Below are positions 17,219 to 25,931 of a stretch of 64,000 nt of DNA, one piece after another; position 1 is the first letter of the stretch; every line of letters begins with the position of its first letter. The notes beneath the pieces are model-generated. The model searched no databases. It had not been told where the DNA came from and was given only the letters and a program-made list of their open reading frames with translations. The DNA is from JACWAE01 sp963847595 (GTDB lineage: Bacteria; Chloroflexota; Dehalococcoidia; SZUA-161), in NCBI GenBank assembly GCA_963847595.1, contig CAWKAJ010000003.1, positions 248,001 to 312,000 on the forward strand, written 5' to 3'. Position numbers and translations under genes: made by a program.

Positions 17219-18367
17219 TCACCTCCCTAACGTTTCCAGGAATGCCTGGACTCGGGTTCTCAATTGGCCTACGCCGCCTGTAATGTATTCCCTATCCAGC
17301 TTCAGCATCGGAATGCCTGCAGCTTTGAGGTCCTGGCCCAGCATATAGTGCTCAACTGCCCAGGGGTCGCAGAACATCAGCCTTTCTGCGATGACACCAT
17401 CACATTTGAACTCACGGCACATATCCATGATGTACTTGGCTCGATTGTCATGCTCGCCGTAAAACCGAGGACACGAGGGGCGGTCAGCCACATAATATTT
17501 CGCCAGGGCTTCAGCGGGATCGCTCAGGCTTTCGTCAACCTCAACCCACATGATCCTGGTACCGAAGCAGAGCGAGTCGGCGACGACAAGGCCTCCCTGG
17601 TCTTCGATAACCTTGACGTACGCGGGATCATCGAGAATGCCTCCCACAATCAGCAGTCGCGCCCTGTGGCCACCCGAGCCTTTGGTCCCGCTTAACTCAT
17701 CCAGTAGCTCACGCAGCATGTTGTTATATTGCTCCTTGGGCATGGCAGTGCCGGCGACCATGACGGCGAGCGTCTCTGCACCCGTTATCGGCGGTTTCTC
17801 CTGTTTTCTGAGCTCATAGAGTTTCTTCTGCAGGCGCCGTGTCTCATTGTGCAGCTTAATCGCCTTCCACAGAGTTTTGTTGCTAATCTTAACGCCAAAG
17901 TGCTTCTCCAGCTTCCCTCTGAGGAGATTGATCTCGTCGCGGTACCAGGCTACTTGGGCAGACTCTGTCTTCCGGGGGAGGCTCATGACTTCTATAAACG
18001 GTGTGTCGGGCACAAAGCGTGTCCAGTTGTCGTATATGCGCCGCACGTGGTCGCAAGAGTTGACGCAGATAACTCCGTCTAAAAACTTGAACTCGCCGAT
18101 TAGCGCCATGTTGAAACAATGTCGCGCAAAGCTGCAATTAATACTGCTGAAAAATGCATCCGACCTCTCCGTGCTTATGCTACCTGTCGCCCTCATTCGG
18201 ATCGGAACCAACCCGGCAGCGGTGATTATCTCTTCAGGGACGGTGGAGCAGAAGTACCCCACTATCTTACCACCCTGGTTCTTCCAGTTCTGCAGCACCG
18301 GGTTAAATAGCGTCTTTGTCGCTTCAGTGAACTGCTCGAATGCCTTGGACTTTATCTTCGTCTCCAA
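17219..18367 (-). CDS. 2-hydroxyacyl-CoA dehydratase/benzoyl-CoA reductase-like subunit (smaller)
   Basis: A protein of 382 residues in the same superfamily. The N-terminal GYFCSTVPEEIITAAGLVPIR is the classic start of the cluster-binding domain. It is followed by INCSFARHCFNMAL, CVNSCDHVRR, LFCDPWAVEHYMLG-type and GIPMLKLDREYITGGVGQLRTR C-terminal motifs seen in HgdB/BcrC-like proteins. It is the partner of the 434-residue subunit, with a three-base gap, and lies just downstream of the activator ATPase. The set matches the minimal composition of 2-hydroxyacyl-CoA dehydratases and double-cubane cluster proteins. Confidence 0.83.
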   Translation of the reverse strand: METKIKSKAFEQFTEATKTLFNPVLQNWKNQGGKIVGYFCSTVPEEIITAAGLVPIRMRATGSISTERSDAFFSSINCSFARHCFNMALIGEFKFLDGVICVNSCDHVRRIYDNWTRFVPDTPFIEVMSLPRKTESAQVAWYRDEINLLRGKLEKHFGVKISNKTLWKAIKLHNETRRLQKKLYELRKQEKPPITGAETLAVMVAGTAMPKEQYNNMLRELLDELSGTKGSGGHRARLLIVGGILDDPAYVKVIEDQGGLVVADSLCFGTRIMWVEVDESLSDPAEALAKYYVADRPSCPRFYGEHDNRAKYIMDMCREFKCDGVIAERLMFCDPWAVEHYMLGQDLKAAGIPMLKLDREYITGGVGQLRTRVQAFLETLGR

Positions 18368-18438
18368 TGGCTATACCTCCTTTCCTGGAATAGTCTTAAT
18401 GGTTGTCTCCTCTGTCTGTGCGTTTCGCTACCCCCTTT

Positions 18439-19242
18439 CTAAGCAGGGTTCTTCATGGTCTGCTTACTCACTCTTTCCGCAGCAATCAGCGCTGCCCCAA
18501 TTGCCCCCGCTATCTGCGGGTCTAGGGACAGCTTCTTAACGCTCATACCGAGCTTATCTTCAAGGGCCTTGGCCAGGCCGTCGTTCTTCGCACATCCCCC
18601 GGTGAGCACTACATCCTCGACCAGACCTACCTTTCGCACCATTGAGTTCAGCCTGCTGGCTATCGAAGCATGGAGACCGGCTACTATATCTGCAAGGTCA
18701 ACGCCCTCGTTAACCAGGGTTATAACCTCCGACTCGGCGAACACGCTGCACTGGCTGGAGATGGTTGCAGGGTTCTTACCCTGGAGCGCCAGCTCAGACA
18801 GCCCTTGAAGTCCGCAGTCGAGAACTCTCGCCATGGCTTCAAAAAACCTGCCTGTCCCAGCAGCGCAGCGGTCGTTCATAACGAATTCCAGCACTCTGCC
18901 GTTCTCTCCGAGCGACATCACCTTGCAGTCCTGCCCTCCGATATCCACCACCGTTCTAACGGTAGGTAAAAGCCACTGCGCACCTCGGGCATGGCAGGTG
19001 ATCTCCGAGATGTTCTCGTTGGCGAAGGGGACCTTAAGTCTACCATACCCTGTACCAACTATGTAATCAAGCTCTGCGATCGATGATAGGCCTGCCTTCT
19101 CCACGGCCTTATCCATAACCGTCCGCGCCGTCACCTCGGGCTTGGTTGTGGAAGGTATGATTTCATAAGAGATGATTTCCCCATTCCTCATTATGACAGC
19201 CTTGCCCGTGGCCGAACCTACGTCACAGCCTCCGACTAACAT
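18439..19242 (-). CDS. 2-hydroxyacyl-CoA dehydratase activator (BadF/BcrA/HgdC-type ATPase)
   Basis: An ASKHA-fold ATPase of 267 residues, the archerase that fires single electrons into dehydratase or benzoyl-CoA reductase subunits. Visible are the phosphate loop GGCDVGSATGKAVIM, VDIGGQDCKVMSL, and the two Cys that bridge a [4Fe-4S] cluster in the homodimer: NDRCAAGTGRFFEAM and SSQCSVFAESEVITLVNEG. The nucleotide-binding VVLTGGCAKNDGL and AGAIGAAL complete the family pattern. It precedes the two dehydratase-like subunits on the same strand. Confidence 0.93.
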   Translation of the reverse strand: MLVGGCDVGSATGKAVIMRNGEIISYEIIPSTTKPEVTARTVMDKAVEKAGLSSIAELDYIVGTGYGRLKVPFANENISEITCHARGAQWLLPTVRTVVDIGGQDCKVMSLGENGRVLEFVMNDRCAAGTGRFFEAMARVLDCGLQGLSELALQGKNPATISSQCSVFAESEVITLVNEGVDLADIVAGLHASIASRLNSMVRKVGLVEDVVLTGGCAKNDGLAKALEDKLGMSVKKLSLDPQIAGAIGAALIAAERVSKQTMKNPA

Positions 19243-19265
19243 TTTGTCTCCTCCGTCGAAGCTAT

Positions 19266-20399
19266 CTATTGACCCATTTCTGCTTCAAGGGTTTTCAGGT
19301 GAAAAGGTGTGCTGCCCAGGGTCAATGCAAAAGCCTTGGCACGCCGGAAATAGAAATGAAGGTCGTAGTCTTTGTCAACGCCGACGCCTCCGTGCAGTTG
19401 CTGGGCACCAAAGGCAACCCGCTCGCAGGCTATGTTGGCAAAGGCTTTGGCGATTGCTACTTCACGGTCAGCAGGTAGGCCTTCGCTTAAACGCCACACC
19501 GCCTGATATGTAGTCCAGCGCGCACCGTTTACATCTATGAACATATCAGCCAACTTTTGCTGCACAGCCTGGAAAGTACCGATGGGACGCTCGAACTGTA
19601 CCCGATTCTTAGTGTGCTCTGCTGCCATCTCCAGTTCTTGTTGCGCTCCGCCCAACATCACAGCACATTGTATGGCAGCGGCCTTTTTGAGTGTTTCTCT
19701 AACCAGAGATAAGCCATTATGCAGGCTTCCCAAAACATAGTTTGACGATACAAACACCTTGTCGAACTTGACCTCTAACTGTTTATCTGCAGCGATAGTT
19801 GCCAGCGGAGCGATGCTGATACCCTGGGCCTTTCTATCAACGATGAAAACAGTAATACCTTTTTTATCGCCTGCGACCCCCTTCGTCCTTGCCGCCACAA
19901 CTAGATAGTCTGCGATATGTGCATAGGGAACAAAGAGCTTGGTGCCGTGGATTAGGAAGCCATCATCCTTTGTCATGGCGCGAGTGGCGATGAATATGGG
20001 GTCTTCGTTTACACTTGGCTCTGCCAGTGCCATGGTCAGTAAAAGCTCGCCGGCTGCTACTCTGGGCAATAACGCTTTTTTCTGCTCCTCTGTTCCCCAA
20101 TCACGAATGGGTAGCGCTCCCAGGGCTGTAGTGCAGAACATCGGTCCAGGTACGGCAGCACGCCCGAACTCCTCAAACAACACTGCCAGGTCAAGCAAGC
20201 TAAGCCCCGCTCCGCCATATTTTTCTGGCAGTGCGAGACCCATCCAGCCTAGACCTGCCATCCTTTTCCAAAGTTCAGGAGAATAGCCTAATTCGCCTTC
20301 TTCTATCTGCCTGATCAACGATTTGGGACACTCAGCGCTGAGGAAGTCCCGCGCCGATTTCTTCAGCATCTCCTGTTCTTCACTAAGGGCAAAGTCCAT
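19266..20399 (-). CDS. Acyl-CoA dehydrogenase, short type
   Basis: An acyl-CoA dehydrogenase of 377 residues. It starts MDFALSEEQEMLKKSARDFL and carries LALPEKYGGAGLSLLDLAVL, the FAD/substrate segment LLTMALAEPSVNEDP, and the C-terminal QLHGGVGVDKDYDLHFYFRRAK. The terminal loop that carries the catalytic Glu in many relatives (YEGTSEIQ) is replaced by LTLGSTPFH. This fits one subunit of heteromeric dehydrogenases such as mycobacterial ChsE1-ChsE2, in which subunits share one active site per pair. The longer type, a possible partner, is at 24692-25870. A near relative with the same C-terminus is at 32640-33776. Confidence 0.9.
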   Translation of the reverse strand: MDFALSEEQEMLKKSARDFLSAECPKSLIRQIEEGELGYSPELWKRMAGLGWMGLALPEKYGGAGLSLLDLAVLFEEFGRAAVPGPMFCTTALGALPIRDWGTEEQKKALLPRVAAGELLLTMALAEPSVNEDPIFIATRAMTKDDGFLIHGTKLFVPYAHIADYLVVAARTKGVAGDKKGITVFIVDRKAQGISIAPLATIAADKQLEVKFDKVFVSSNYVLGSLHNGLSLVRETLKKAAAIQCAVMLGGAQQELEMAAEHTKNRVQFERPIGTFQAVQQKLADMFIDVNGARWTTYQAVWRLSEGLPADREVAIAKAFANIACERVAFGAQQLHGGVGVDKDYDLHFYFRRAKAFALTLGSTPFHLKTLEAEMGQ

Positions 20400-20401
20400 G
20401 T

Positions 20402-20821
20402 CTAACCAACCTTTCTGAATTTGGGGAGGGTCAGATTATCGGAAATGTCATCGAAAATCACTTCTACAGGCATGCCGATGTATATCTCCTCAGGTTTTAC
20501 GCCTGTCATATTGCTGACCAATCGCACGCCCTCATCTAATTCCACCAGCACCACCGAGTAGGGTGACTTGAAGCTGGGATGCGGCGAATTTCTGTAGGTA
20601 ACCCAACTGTACACTGTTCCCCTCCCTTTGGAAGCAGCCCACTCTTTTTCAAAGGAACGGCACTTGGGGCACGCAGGTCTGGGAGGGTGCAGCCAGGCGC
20701 CACACTGTTTGCATCTTTGAAAGACCAGTTCGTGTCTTTTAATACCTTCCCAAAAACCCATATTGTCCCAAAGGATGGGGGGCATGGGTATAGGATGTTC
20801 AGTATCATAAACCACGCTCAT
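20402..20821 (-). CDS. DUF35 OB-fold/zinc-ribbon protein
   Basis: A protein of 139 residues with the N-terminal rubredoxin-like zinc ribbon CKQCGAWLHPPRPACPKC followed by an OB fold (GRGTVYSWVTYRNSPHPSF to MPVEVIFDDI). DUF35 proteins act as partners of thiolase-fold enzymes: in archaeal acetoacetyl-CoA thiolase/HMG-CoA synthase and in the steroid aldolase Ltp2-ChsH2(DUF35). Its stop overlaps the ATG region of the thiolase-fold gene upstream by one base, so they form a pair. Confidence 0.92.
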   Translation of the reverse strand: MSVVYDTEHPIPMPPILWDNMGFWEGIKRHELVFQRCKQCGAWLHPPRPACPKCRSFEKEWAASKGRGTVYSWVTYRNSPHPSFKSPYSVVLVELDEGVRLVSNMTGVKPEEIYIGMPVEVIFDDISDNLTLPKFRKVG

Positions 20822-22002
20822 TATTTACCTCCTAGAATGATACCGCTGGCAGGCCCGCCTGCTCCCGAGGCAACCAGCACCAGCCTGGCGTCCTTGACCT
20901 GGGCTGTCGATATGCCCCTTATCTGACGCACGGCCTCAATGACATGGTTCATACCGTGTATGTGCCCCTCGCCCAGCGAGCCACCCGAAGTATTGACTGG
21001 CAGCTCCTCTCCTAACCTGATGTGTTTCCCTTCTCTACAGAAATCTGCGCCCTCACCTTTGCCACAGAACCCCAGAGCCTCCAACTGCATAGGAACGAAG
21101 GGACCATATGCATCATCAAGTTGAGCGCAATCTATGTCCTTAGTCATTACGCCAGCCATGCTGAAAATCTTCTTGCCTACCTGCGCTATCTCAGGCAGTG
21201 TGGATATATTTTTCCGATAATAGGAGTTCAACTCCTCGGTTTCGGCAACCAAGGTTTGGGCGGCTCCGAGTATGTAGGACGGCTTCTGCTTGAGGTCTTG
21301 CGCTCGCTCTGCTGTGGTGATAACCAAAGCAGCAGCAGCGTCCGCTTCTTCGTAATAGTCCAGCCTCCGAAGAGGGTCTACAACCATCTCAGATTTATGA
21401 TAATCGTTCATCGTGATAGGCTTCTTGTAGTACATGCTGTTGGGGTTCTTGGCCCCGTGTTCTCTGCACACCACAGGAATCCAGCCGAACTGGTCGCCGT
21501 CGATGCCGAACTCATACATATACCTGCGCACAATCATGGCAGCTCTTCCCGCTTCAGACATATGGCCGAATGGTGCATTAAATGTCCATTGCAGCATGTC
21601 TGAGGTCGACATCTGTCCTGAGGTGCGCATGCTCGGTATCATTCGTCTTTTCGATGAGCCGTTCACAGCCCTGTAGACGACGATGTAGTTAGCTACACCT
21701 GCGGCAACACCCATAGCGGCGCGCATCACCATGGCGCTGGGCGCTCCGTTCCAGCGGGACTCGCCGAAATAGGTTAGATTGCCCATCCCCATAGAGCTGG
21801 TGATGGCATGTTCATCAGAGGCATCGTCTGTTTGCTTCACCAAGCCATCTACGTCGTCGGGCGTAAGTCCGGCATCATCCAGCGCTGCCTTTATGGTCTG
21901 GCAGGCAAGATATAGCTCGGTTCGCTGGGAATCTTTGGAGAAGTTGCTTAAACCAATTCCAACGATGGCTGCCTTATTCTTGATATTTCTCATCACGCTC
22001 AT
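20821..22002 (-). CDS. Thiolase-fold protein without nucleophilic Cys, Ltp2-like
   Basis: A thiolase superfamily protein of 393 residues, SCP-x/Ltp branch (KNKAAIVGIGLSNFSKDSQR, GLTPDDVDGLVKQTDD). The nucleophile region reads GESRWNGAPSAMVMRAAMG, with no Cys at the position of the CASG motif. The C-terminal catalytic motif is NTSGGSLGEGHIHGMNHVIE instead of GGxxxxGHPxGATG. It should not perform classical thiolysis. In Ltp2-type aldolases, which also use a DUF35 partner, retro-aldol cleavage of a branched beta-hydroxyacyl-CoA releases a ketone and a short acyl-CoA. It pairs with the adjacent DUF35 gene. Confidence 0.88.
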   Translation of the reverse strand: MSVMRNIKNKAAIVGIGLSNFSKDSQRTELYLACQTIKAALDDAGLTPDDVDGLVKQTDDASDEHAITSSMGMGNLTYFGESRWNGAPSAMVMRAAMGVAAGVANYIVVYRAVNGSSKRRMIPSMRTSGQMSTSDMLQWTFNAPFGHMSEAGRAAMIVRRYMYEFGIDGDQFGWIPVVCREHGAKNPNSMYYKKPITMNDYHKSEMVVDPLRRLDYYEEADAAAALVITTAERAQDLKQKPSYILGAAQTLVAETEELNSYYRKNISTLPEIAQVGKKIFSMAGVMTKDIDCAQLDDAYGPFVPMQLEALGFCGKGEGADFCREGKHIRLGEELPVNTSGGSLGEGHIHGMNHVIEAVRQIRGISTAQVKDARLVLVASGAGGPASGIILGGK

Positions 22003-22020
22003 TGCTGCACCTTCAACTTT

Positions 22021-22449
22021 TTAAACTGCCCTTCGCTTGAACTTGGGAAGGGTCAGGTCTTCTGCTATATCATCGAATACCACTTCCACCGGCATCCCGA
22101 TATGGATGTCCTCTCTCTTGGCGTCGTACATGTTGCTGATTATGCGTACTCCTTCCTCCATCTCCACGACCACCACTAAATAAGGGACTTTTATTCCGGG
22201 ATACGCCGCATTGGCATAAACGAAATTGACCCAGCTATAGATAACGCCCCTCCCCGTGGAAGGAGCCCATTCCTTTTCCATCGAGTTGCATCTGGGACAC
22301 ATGGGTCGGGGACGATGTACCAGCAAGCCGCAGTTCTTGCACTTCTGGAAGACGAGCTTGTGTTGCCTGATAGCGTTCCAGAACCCCTGGTTGTCGATAT
22401 CTACATGCGGGCGCAACAGCGGTATCGCTGGATTGTATTCCATTACCAT
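22021..22449 (-). CDS. DUF35 OB-fold/zinc-ribbon protein
   Basis: A protein of 142 residues with the zinc ribbon CKNCGLLVHRPRPMCPRC and an OB fold (GRGVIYSWVNFVYANAAYPG to MPVEVVFDDIAEDLTLPKF). It is closely similar to the DUF35 protein at 20402-20821, indicating duplication of the whole thiolase-fold/DUF35 pair. It lies three bases after its partner at 22453-23685. Confidence 0.92.
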   Translation of the reverse strand: MVMEYNPAIPLLRPHVDIDNQGFWNAIRQHKLVFQKCKNCGLLVHRPRPMCPRCNSMEKEWAPSTGRGVIYSWVNFVYANAAYPGIKVPYLVVVVEMEEGVRIISNMYDAKREDIHIGMPVEVVFDDIAEDLTLPKFKRRAV

Positions 22450-22452
22450 CCT

Positions 22453-23685
22453 TTACCTCCTCAGAACTATGGCGCTGGTGGGGACACCGAGACCGCCGGT
22501 GACAAGGCATAGTTCCGCATCCTTGACCTGGGATGTGGAGGTGCCTCTTATCTGTCTCACACCTTCTGAGATTAGATTCATGCCGTGGATATATGCCTCT
22601 GAAAGATGGCCTCCAGAGGTGTTGCAGGGGAGCTCTCCATCTATCCTGATGCGGTGTCCTCCGTCGCAGAAAGCTGCGCCCTCGCCCACGCCGCAGAAGC
22701 CATATTCCTCTAACTGCATGGGGATTAAGGGGCTGAAGGCATCGTAGAATTGCACCACATCGATGTCATTGGGGGTAACGCCCGAGACTCTCCAGAGCTC
22801 CTGAGCTGTATACCACGATTCAGGAATTCCTGATATCCTGGGGCGATAGACGCTGGTCATCATCTCGCCTTGGGTAGCGATACCCTGGGTTGCACCCATG
22901 ATGATGGCAGGCCGTTGTTTCAGGTCTTTTGCCCTCTCTTTGGTAGTTAAGATGATTGCCACAGCCCCATCGGTATCAACGCAGCAATCGAAAAGACGCA
23001 GCGGCTCAACTATCATTCTGGCAGTCCTATAGTCCTCCAGCGTGAGCGGTTTGCCGTAGAACATCGCCTTGGGATTCCTGCAGGCGTATTCCCTCAAAAC
23101 AATACAGACAGAAGCTAACTGCTCACTGGTAGCTCCAAATTCGTGCATATACCTGGTGGTAAACATGGCTACCCATGATGGCGGAGTGGCGAAGCCGTAT
23201 GGCATTATCGAGCCAAAATGGTCGTTTGGTGAAATCATGACCTGCTCAACACCGGGGATGCGGCCGTAGCGGCGCCCTGAGCGCTCGTTCATAGCGCGGT
23301 AGCAGACGACACACTTAGCTGCACCTGTGGCCACTGCTGTTGCGGCATGCACGATGGTGGCACAACTGGCACCACCGCCCCAGCCACACTCTCCGAAGTA
23401 GTTCAGCCTGGGGATGCCTAAGGCGCTGACGATGTGCATCTCGTCCGTGTAGTCCATGGCGAACTTGACCAGACCATCGATGTCTTCGATTCTTAACCCA
23501 GCATCATCGACCGCTGCCTTTATAGCTTCGCACGCCATCTGGCATTCGCTTCTGCCCGAATCCCTGGAGAATTCGGTCTGTCCGATTCCCACGATGGCGA
23601 CATTATCCTTGATTTTGTAATCCTCAGGTCTCGGCCTCACTGTTGTCCGATACCTTCGGGCAAGGTACTCATCAAACAACGGCAT
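22453..23685 (-). CDS. Thiolase-fold protein without nucleophilic Cys, Ltp2-like
   Basis: A protein of 410 residues, paralogous to the one at 20821-22002, with an N-terminal extension (MPLFDEYLARRYRTTVRPRP). The nucleophile region reads GECGWGGGASCATIVHAAT. The position of the catalytic Cys is Gly, and the Cys present lies four residues later. The C-terminal motif is NTSGGHLSEAYIHGMNLISE. Aldolase-like function with the DUF35 partner just downstream is the most likely role. Both duplicated pairs sit between two acyl-CoA dehydrogenases and two MaoC-like genes, as in steroid side-chain degradation clusters. Confidence 0.88.
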   Translation of the reverse strand: MPLFDEYLARRYRTTVRPRPEDYKIKDNVAIVGIGQTEFSRDSGRSECQMACEAIKAAVDDAGLRIEDIDGLVKFAMDYTDEMHIVSALGIPRLNYFGECGWGGGASCATIVHAATAVATGAAKCVVCYRAMNERSGRRYGRIPGVEQVMISPNDHFGSIMPYGFATPPSWVAMFTTRYMHEFGATSEQLASVCIVLREYACRNPKAMFYGKPLTLEDYRTARMIVEPLRLFDCCVDTDGAVAIILTTKERAKDLKQRPAIIMGATQGIATQGEMMTSVYRPRISGIPESWYTAQELWRVSGVTPNDIDVVQFYDAFSPLIPMQLEEYGFCGVGEGAAFCDGGHRIRIDGELPCNTSGGHLSEAYIHGMNLISEGVRQIRGTSTSQVKDAELCLVTGGLGVPTSAIVLRR

Positions 23686-23697
23686 TGATTCGCCTCC

Positions 23698-24129
23698 TTA
23701 ACCCTTAGTGGGCAGAGCCATAGTTACGGTTCCCCACGCGTGCGGTCCCATCGCCACAGAGAGGTTGTACTCCACATCTACCAGATGCTCGTCTCCCTGT
23801 GTGTATTTCTTGACTACTTTCCCTGTGCTGGTTAGGGTGTCGCCAGGATAGCAGGTAGCACCCAAACGAATCACGATTTTCTTCAGTTGTCCCTCAGGGC
23901 CACTCCAGTCGGTCATATACTTGCCAATTAGACCACCTGTGGTAAGAATGTTCAGGAAAATATCCTGGGCCCCTGATTTCTGTGCAGCTTCGTGATCATG
24001 GTGCACCGGAGTGAAATCCCTGGTGGCGATAGCTGTGGCAATGACAGTAGTTCGCGTAATCTCACGCTTTTGGACAGGGAGTTCCTCGCTCTCCTTGACC
24101 TCGTTCCAGTGAATGGATTTCAACGACAT
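23698..24129 (-). CDS. MaoC-like enoyl-CoA hydratase, catalytic subunit
   Basis: A hot-dog-fold protein of 143 residues. The hydratase dyad is intact: RDFTPVHHDHEAAQKSG matches D-x4-H-x-D, with the Asp and His expected to activate water. In heteromeric MaoC hydratases such as ChsH1-ChsH2 one subunit carries this dyad. The adjacent upstream gene is the probable non-catalytic partner. It hydrates an alpha,beta-unsaturated acyl-CoA formed by the neighbouring dehydrogenases. Confidence 0.9.
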   Translation of the reverse strand: MSLKSIHWNEVKESEELPVQKREITRTTVIATAIATRDFTPVHHDHEAAQKSGAQDIFLNILTTGGLIGKYMTDWSGPEGQLKKIVIRLGATCYPGDTLTSTGKVVKKYTQGDEHLVDVEYNLSVAMGPHAWGTVTMALPTKG

Positions 24130-24140
24130 ATTAACCCTCT

Positions 24141-24650
24141 CTATATTGCTGGTTTAAATTTAAGAATAGTGAAGGACTGGACGCAGACCACCTCACCCTT
24201 TTGATTGGAGTAAGTGTATTCAGAGGTTAAGAAGTGACCTGTTCCCAGTCTGGTGGTCTTTTCTGGAGATACGTTGACCAACTTTATTTTGTAGTTGAGG
24301 CGGTCACCGGGTCGCATAGGCTTAAAGTATTCGTGGGAGGTGGTAGTGGCTACCACACCGGCATAGCCGGCTTCGTCCATCATCCTCACTGCCTTCGCCT
24401 GTGGGTCTGGCATGACCTTCTTGGGCCAGAGCGGTGGTATACAATACGCCTGCACCATCTGAGGAGGAGCGATGATTCCGCCATACTTGCTTTTCTTGGC
24501 ATAACCCTCGTCGGTGTAAAGCGGATTGGCATCCTCCATAGCTTCGCACCAGTGTCTTATCATCGCCTTATTCACCTCATCAGCAGCCTCGAAAGGGCCT
24601 GCCTCCTCACCCACCATTGCTTGCAGCTTCTCATAAACTCCTTGGCTCAT
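24141..24650 (-). CDS. MaoC-like/FAS1-dehydratase-like subunit, dyad His missing
   Basis: A hot-dog-fold protein of 169 residues of the MaoC N-terminal-like family (GPFEAADEVNKAMIRHWCEAMEDANPLYTDEGYAKKSKYG). At the hydratase motif it reads D-A-N-P-L-Y-T-D: Asp is kept but His is Tyr, so it probably supplies substrate binding and not catalysis. GGIIAPPQMVQAYCIPPLW and RPGDRLNYKIKLVNVSPEK are typical of the family. GGAGGTAAG precedes the ATG. It pairs with the 143-residue subunit eleven bases downstream. Confidence 0.88.
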   Translation of the reverse strand: MSQGVYEKLQAMVGEEAGPFEAADEVNKAMIRHWCEAMEDANPLYTDEGYAKKSKYGGIIAPPQMVQAYCIPPLWPKKVMPDPQAKAVRMMDEAGYAGVVATTTSHEYFKPMRPGDRLNYKIKLVNVSPEKTTRLGTGHFLTSEYTYSNQKGEVVCVQSFTILKFKPAI

Positions 24651-24691
24651 TCAAACTTACCTCCGAAAACTCTAAAATCGTGCGGCTGACA

Positions 24692-25870
24692 TTAGTAAGA
24701 GCGTGGCATGCCCAAACCAGCCATGGCTATGATGTTCCTCTGAACCTCGATGGCACCGCCGCCGAAGATGAACACTACATCGCTCCTGTAGGCTTTTTCC
24801 ACTCTGCCTCTAAGCGGCGCCCACTTGGATTCGCTCTTCAATTGGCCGTACTGTCCCATTATCTCCAACAGAGTGCCGTTGACACGCTGATATAACTCCG
24901 AGCCGAATACCTTGACCATCGATGCTTCGGCATAAGGAACGACACCCTGGGTTATCAGCCAGGCCACCTGTAAATTGAGCATCTTGAGGACTTCCACATC
25001 CATGAGCAAGTGGGCGAGTTTGGTCTTGACACCATGTTGTTCTATTACTGGCGTGCCATCCACCCTGGTCTCCTTCGCCCATTGGATAGTGTCCTTGATA
25101 TTGCGCCTCATTGGTGCAGAGGGGCTCAGCATTATGCGTTCGAAGTCGAGCTGGGTGGTAATGTATCTCCAGCCCTTATTCTCCTCTCCGACCAGGCAAC
25201 TCTTGGGAACCTTTACATTATCGTAGAAGGTATAGTTATTACGTTCACCCGGCATGGTGTGGAGCGGCCGGACAGTTATGCCCGATGTGTTCATAGGAAT
25301 CAAGAAAACTGATATCCCGTGGTGCTTCTTGGCGGCCTTGGGGTCGGTCCGGGCAGCAAGCCAGATATAATCGGCGGTGTGCGCCAGGCTGGTGAAGACC
25401 TTCGCACCGTTGATTATGTAGTAGTCTCCATCTCTGACAGCAGCGGTCTTCAGAGATGCAAGATCGGTACCTGCCTCGGCCTCCGTGTACCCTATGCAAA
25501 TCTCTATTTCGCCCCTCAGTATTCTGGGCAGAAATTCCTTCTTCTGTTCCTCGCTCCCATACCGCATCAGGGCGGGACCTACCGTATTCAATGGGAGCAG
25601 TGGCAATGGTGCATGTTCATAATGGGCGATCTCGAAGAATAGGTGCTGCTCAATTGGTGAGCGTCCTTGGCCACCGTACTCCTTGGGCCAGCCTACCCCA
25701 AGCCATCCATCTCGGCCCATCTCCTTGATGAACTCCATACAGAATTTGGATTCAGTATATGTGACCCCTCTATCCAGGTCGGCAATCAACTCAGGGGTCA
25801 TGTGAGTGCTCAGATAGTTCTGGAAGTCTTTAACAAATTGTTCTTGCTCTGGCGTCAACGCAAATTCCAT
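24692..25870 (-). CDS. Acyl-CoA dehydrogenase, long type
   Basis: An acyl-CoA dehydrogenase starting MEFALTPEQEQFVKDFQNYL. I chose the ATG at 25870 because GGAGG lies seven bases upstream; a start at 25897 would add nine residues with no homology. It has GWPKEYGGQGRSPIEQHLFF, CIGYTEAEAGTDLASLKT and the C-terminal FIFGGGAIEVQRNIIAMAGLG. This is the FadE type common in steroid and branched-acyl degradation. It begins the sub-cluster that ends with the short-type dehydrogenase at 19266, and the two could form a ChsE1-ChsE2-like heterotetramer. Confidence 0.92.
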   Translation of the reverse strand: MEFALTPEQEQFVKDFQNYLSTHMTPELIADLDRGVTYTESKFCMEFIKEMGRDGWLGVGWPKEYGGQGRSPIEQHLFFEIAHYEHAPLPLLPLNTVGPALMRYGSEEQKKEFLPRILRGEIEICIGYTEAEAGTDLASLKTAAVRDGDYYIINGAKVFTSLAHTADYIWLAARTDPKAAKKHHGISVFLIPMNTSGITVRPLHTMPGERNNYTFYDNVKVPKSCLVGEENKGWRYITTQLDFERIMLSPSAPMRRNIKDTIQWAKETRVDGTPVIEQHGVKTKLAHLLMDVEVLKMLNLQVAWLITQGVVPYAEASMVKVFGSELYQRVNGTLLEIMGQYGQLKSESKWAPLRGRVEKAYRSDVVFIFGGGAIEVQRNIIAMAGLGMPRSY

Positions 25871-25931
25871 TAAGTCCTCCGTGTCAATTACGGTCATTAA
25901 GGTTATCTATTAATTCTCTGCAAGTTTTTGT

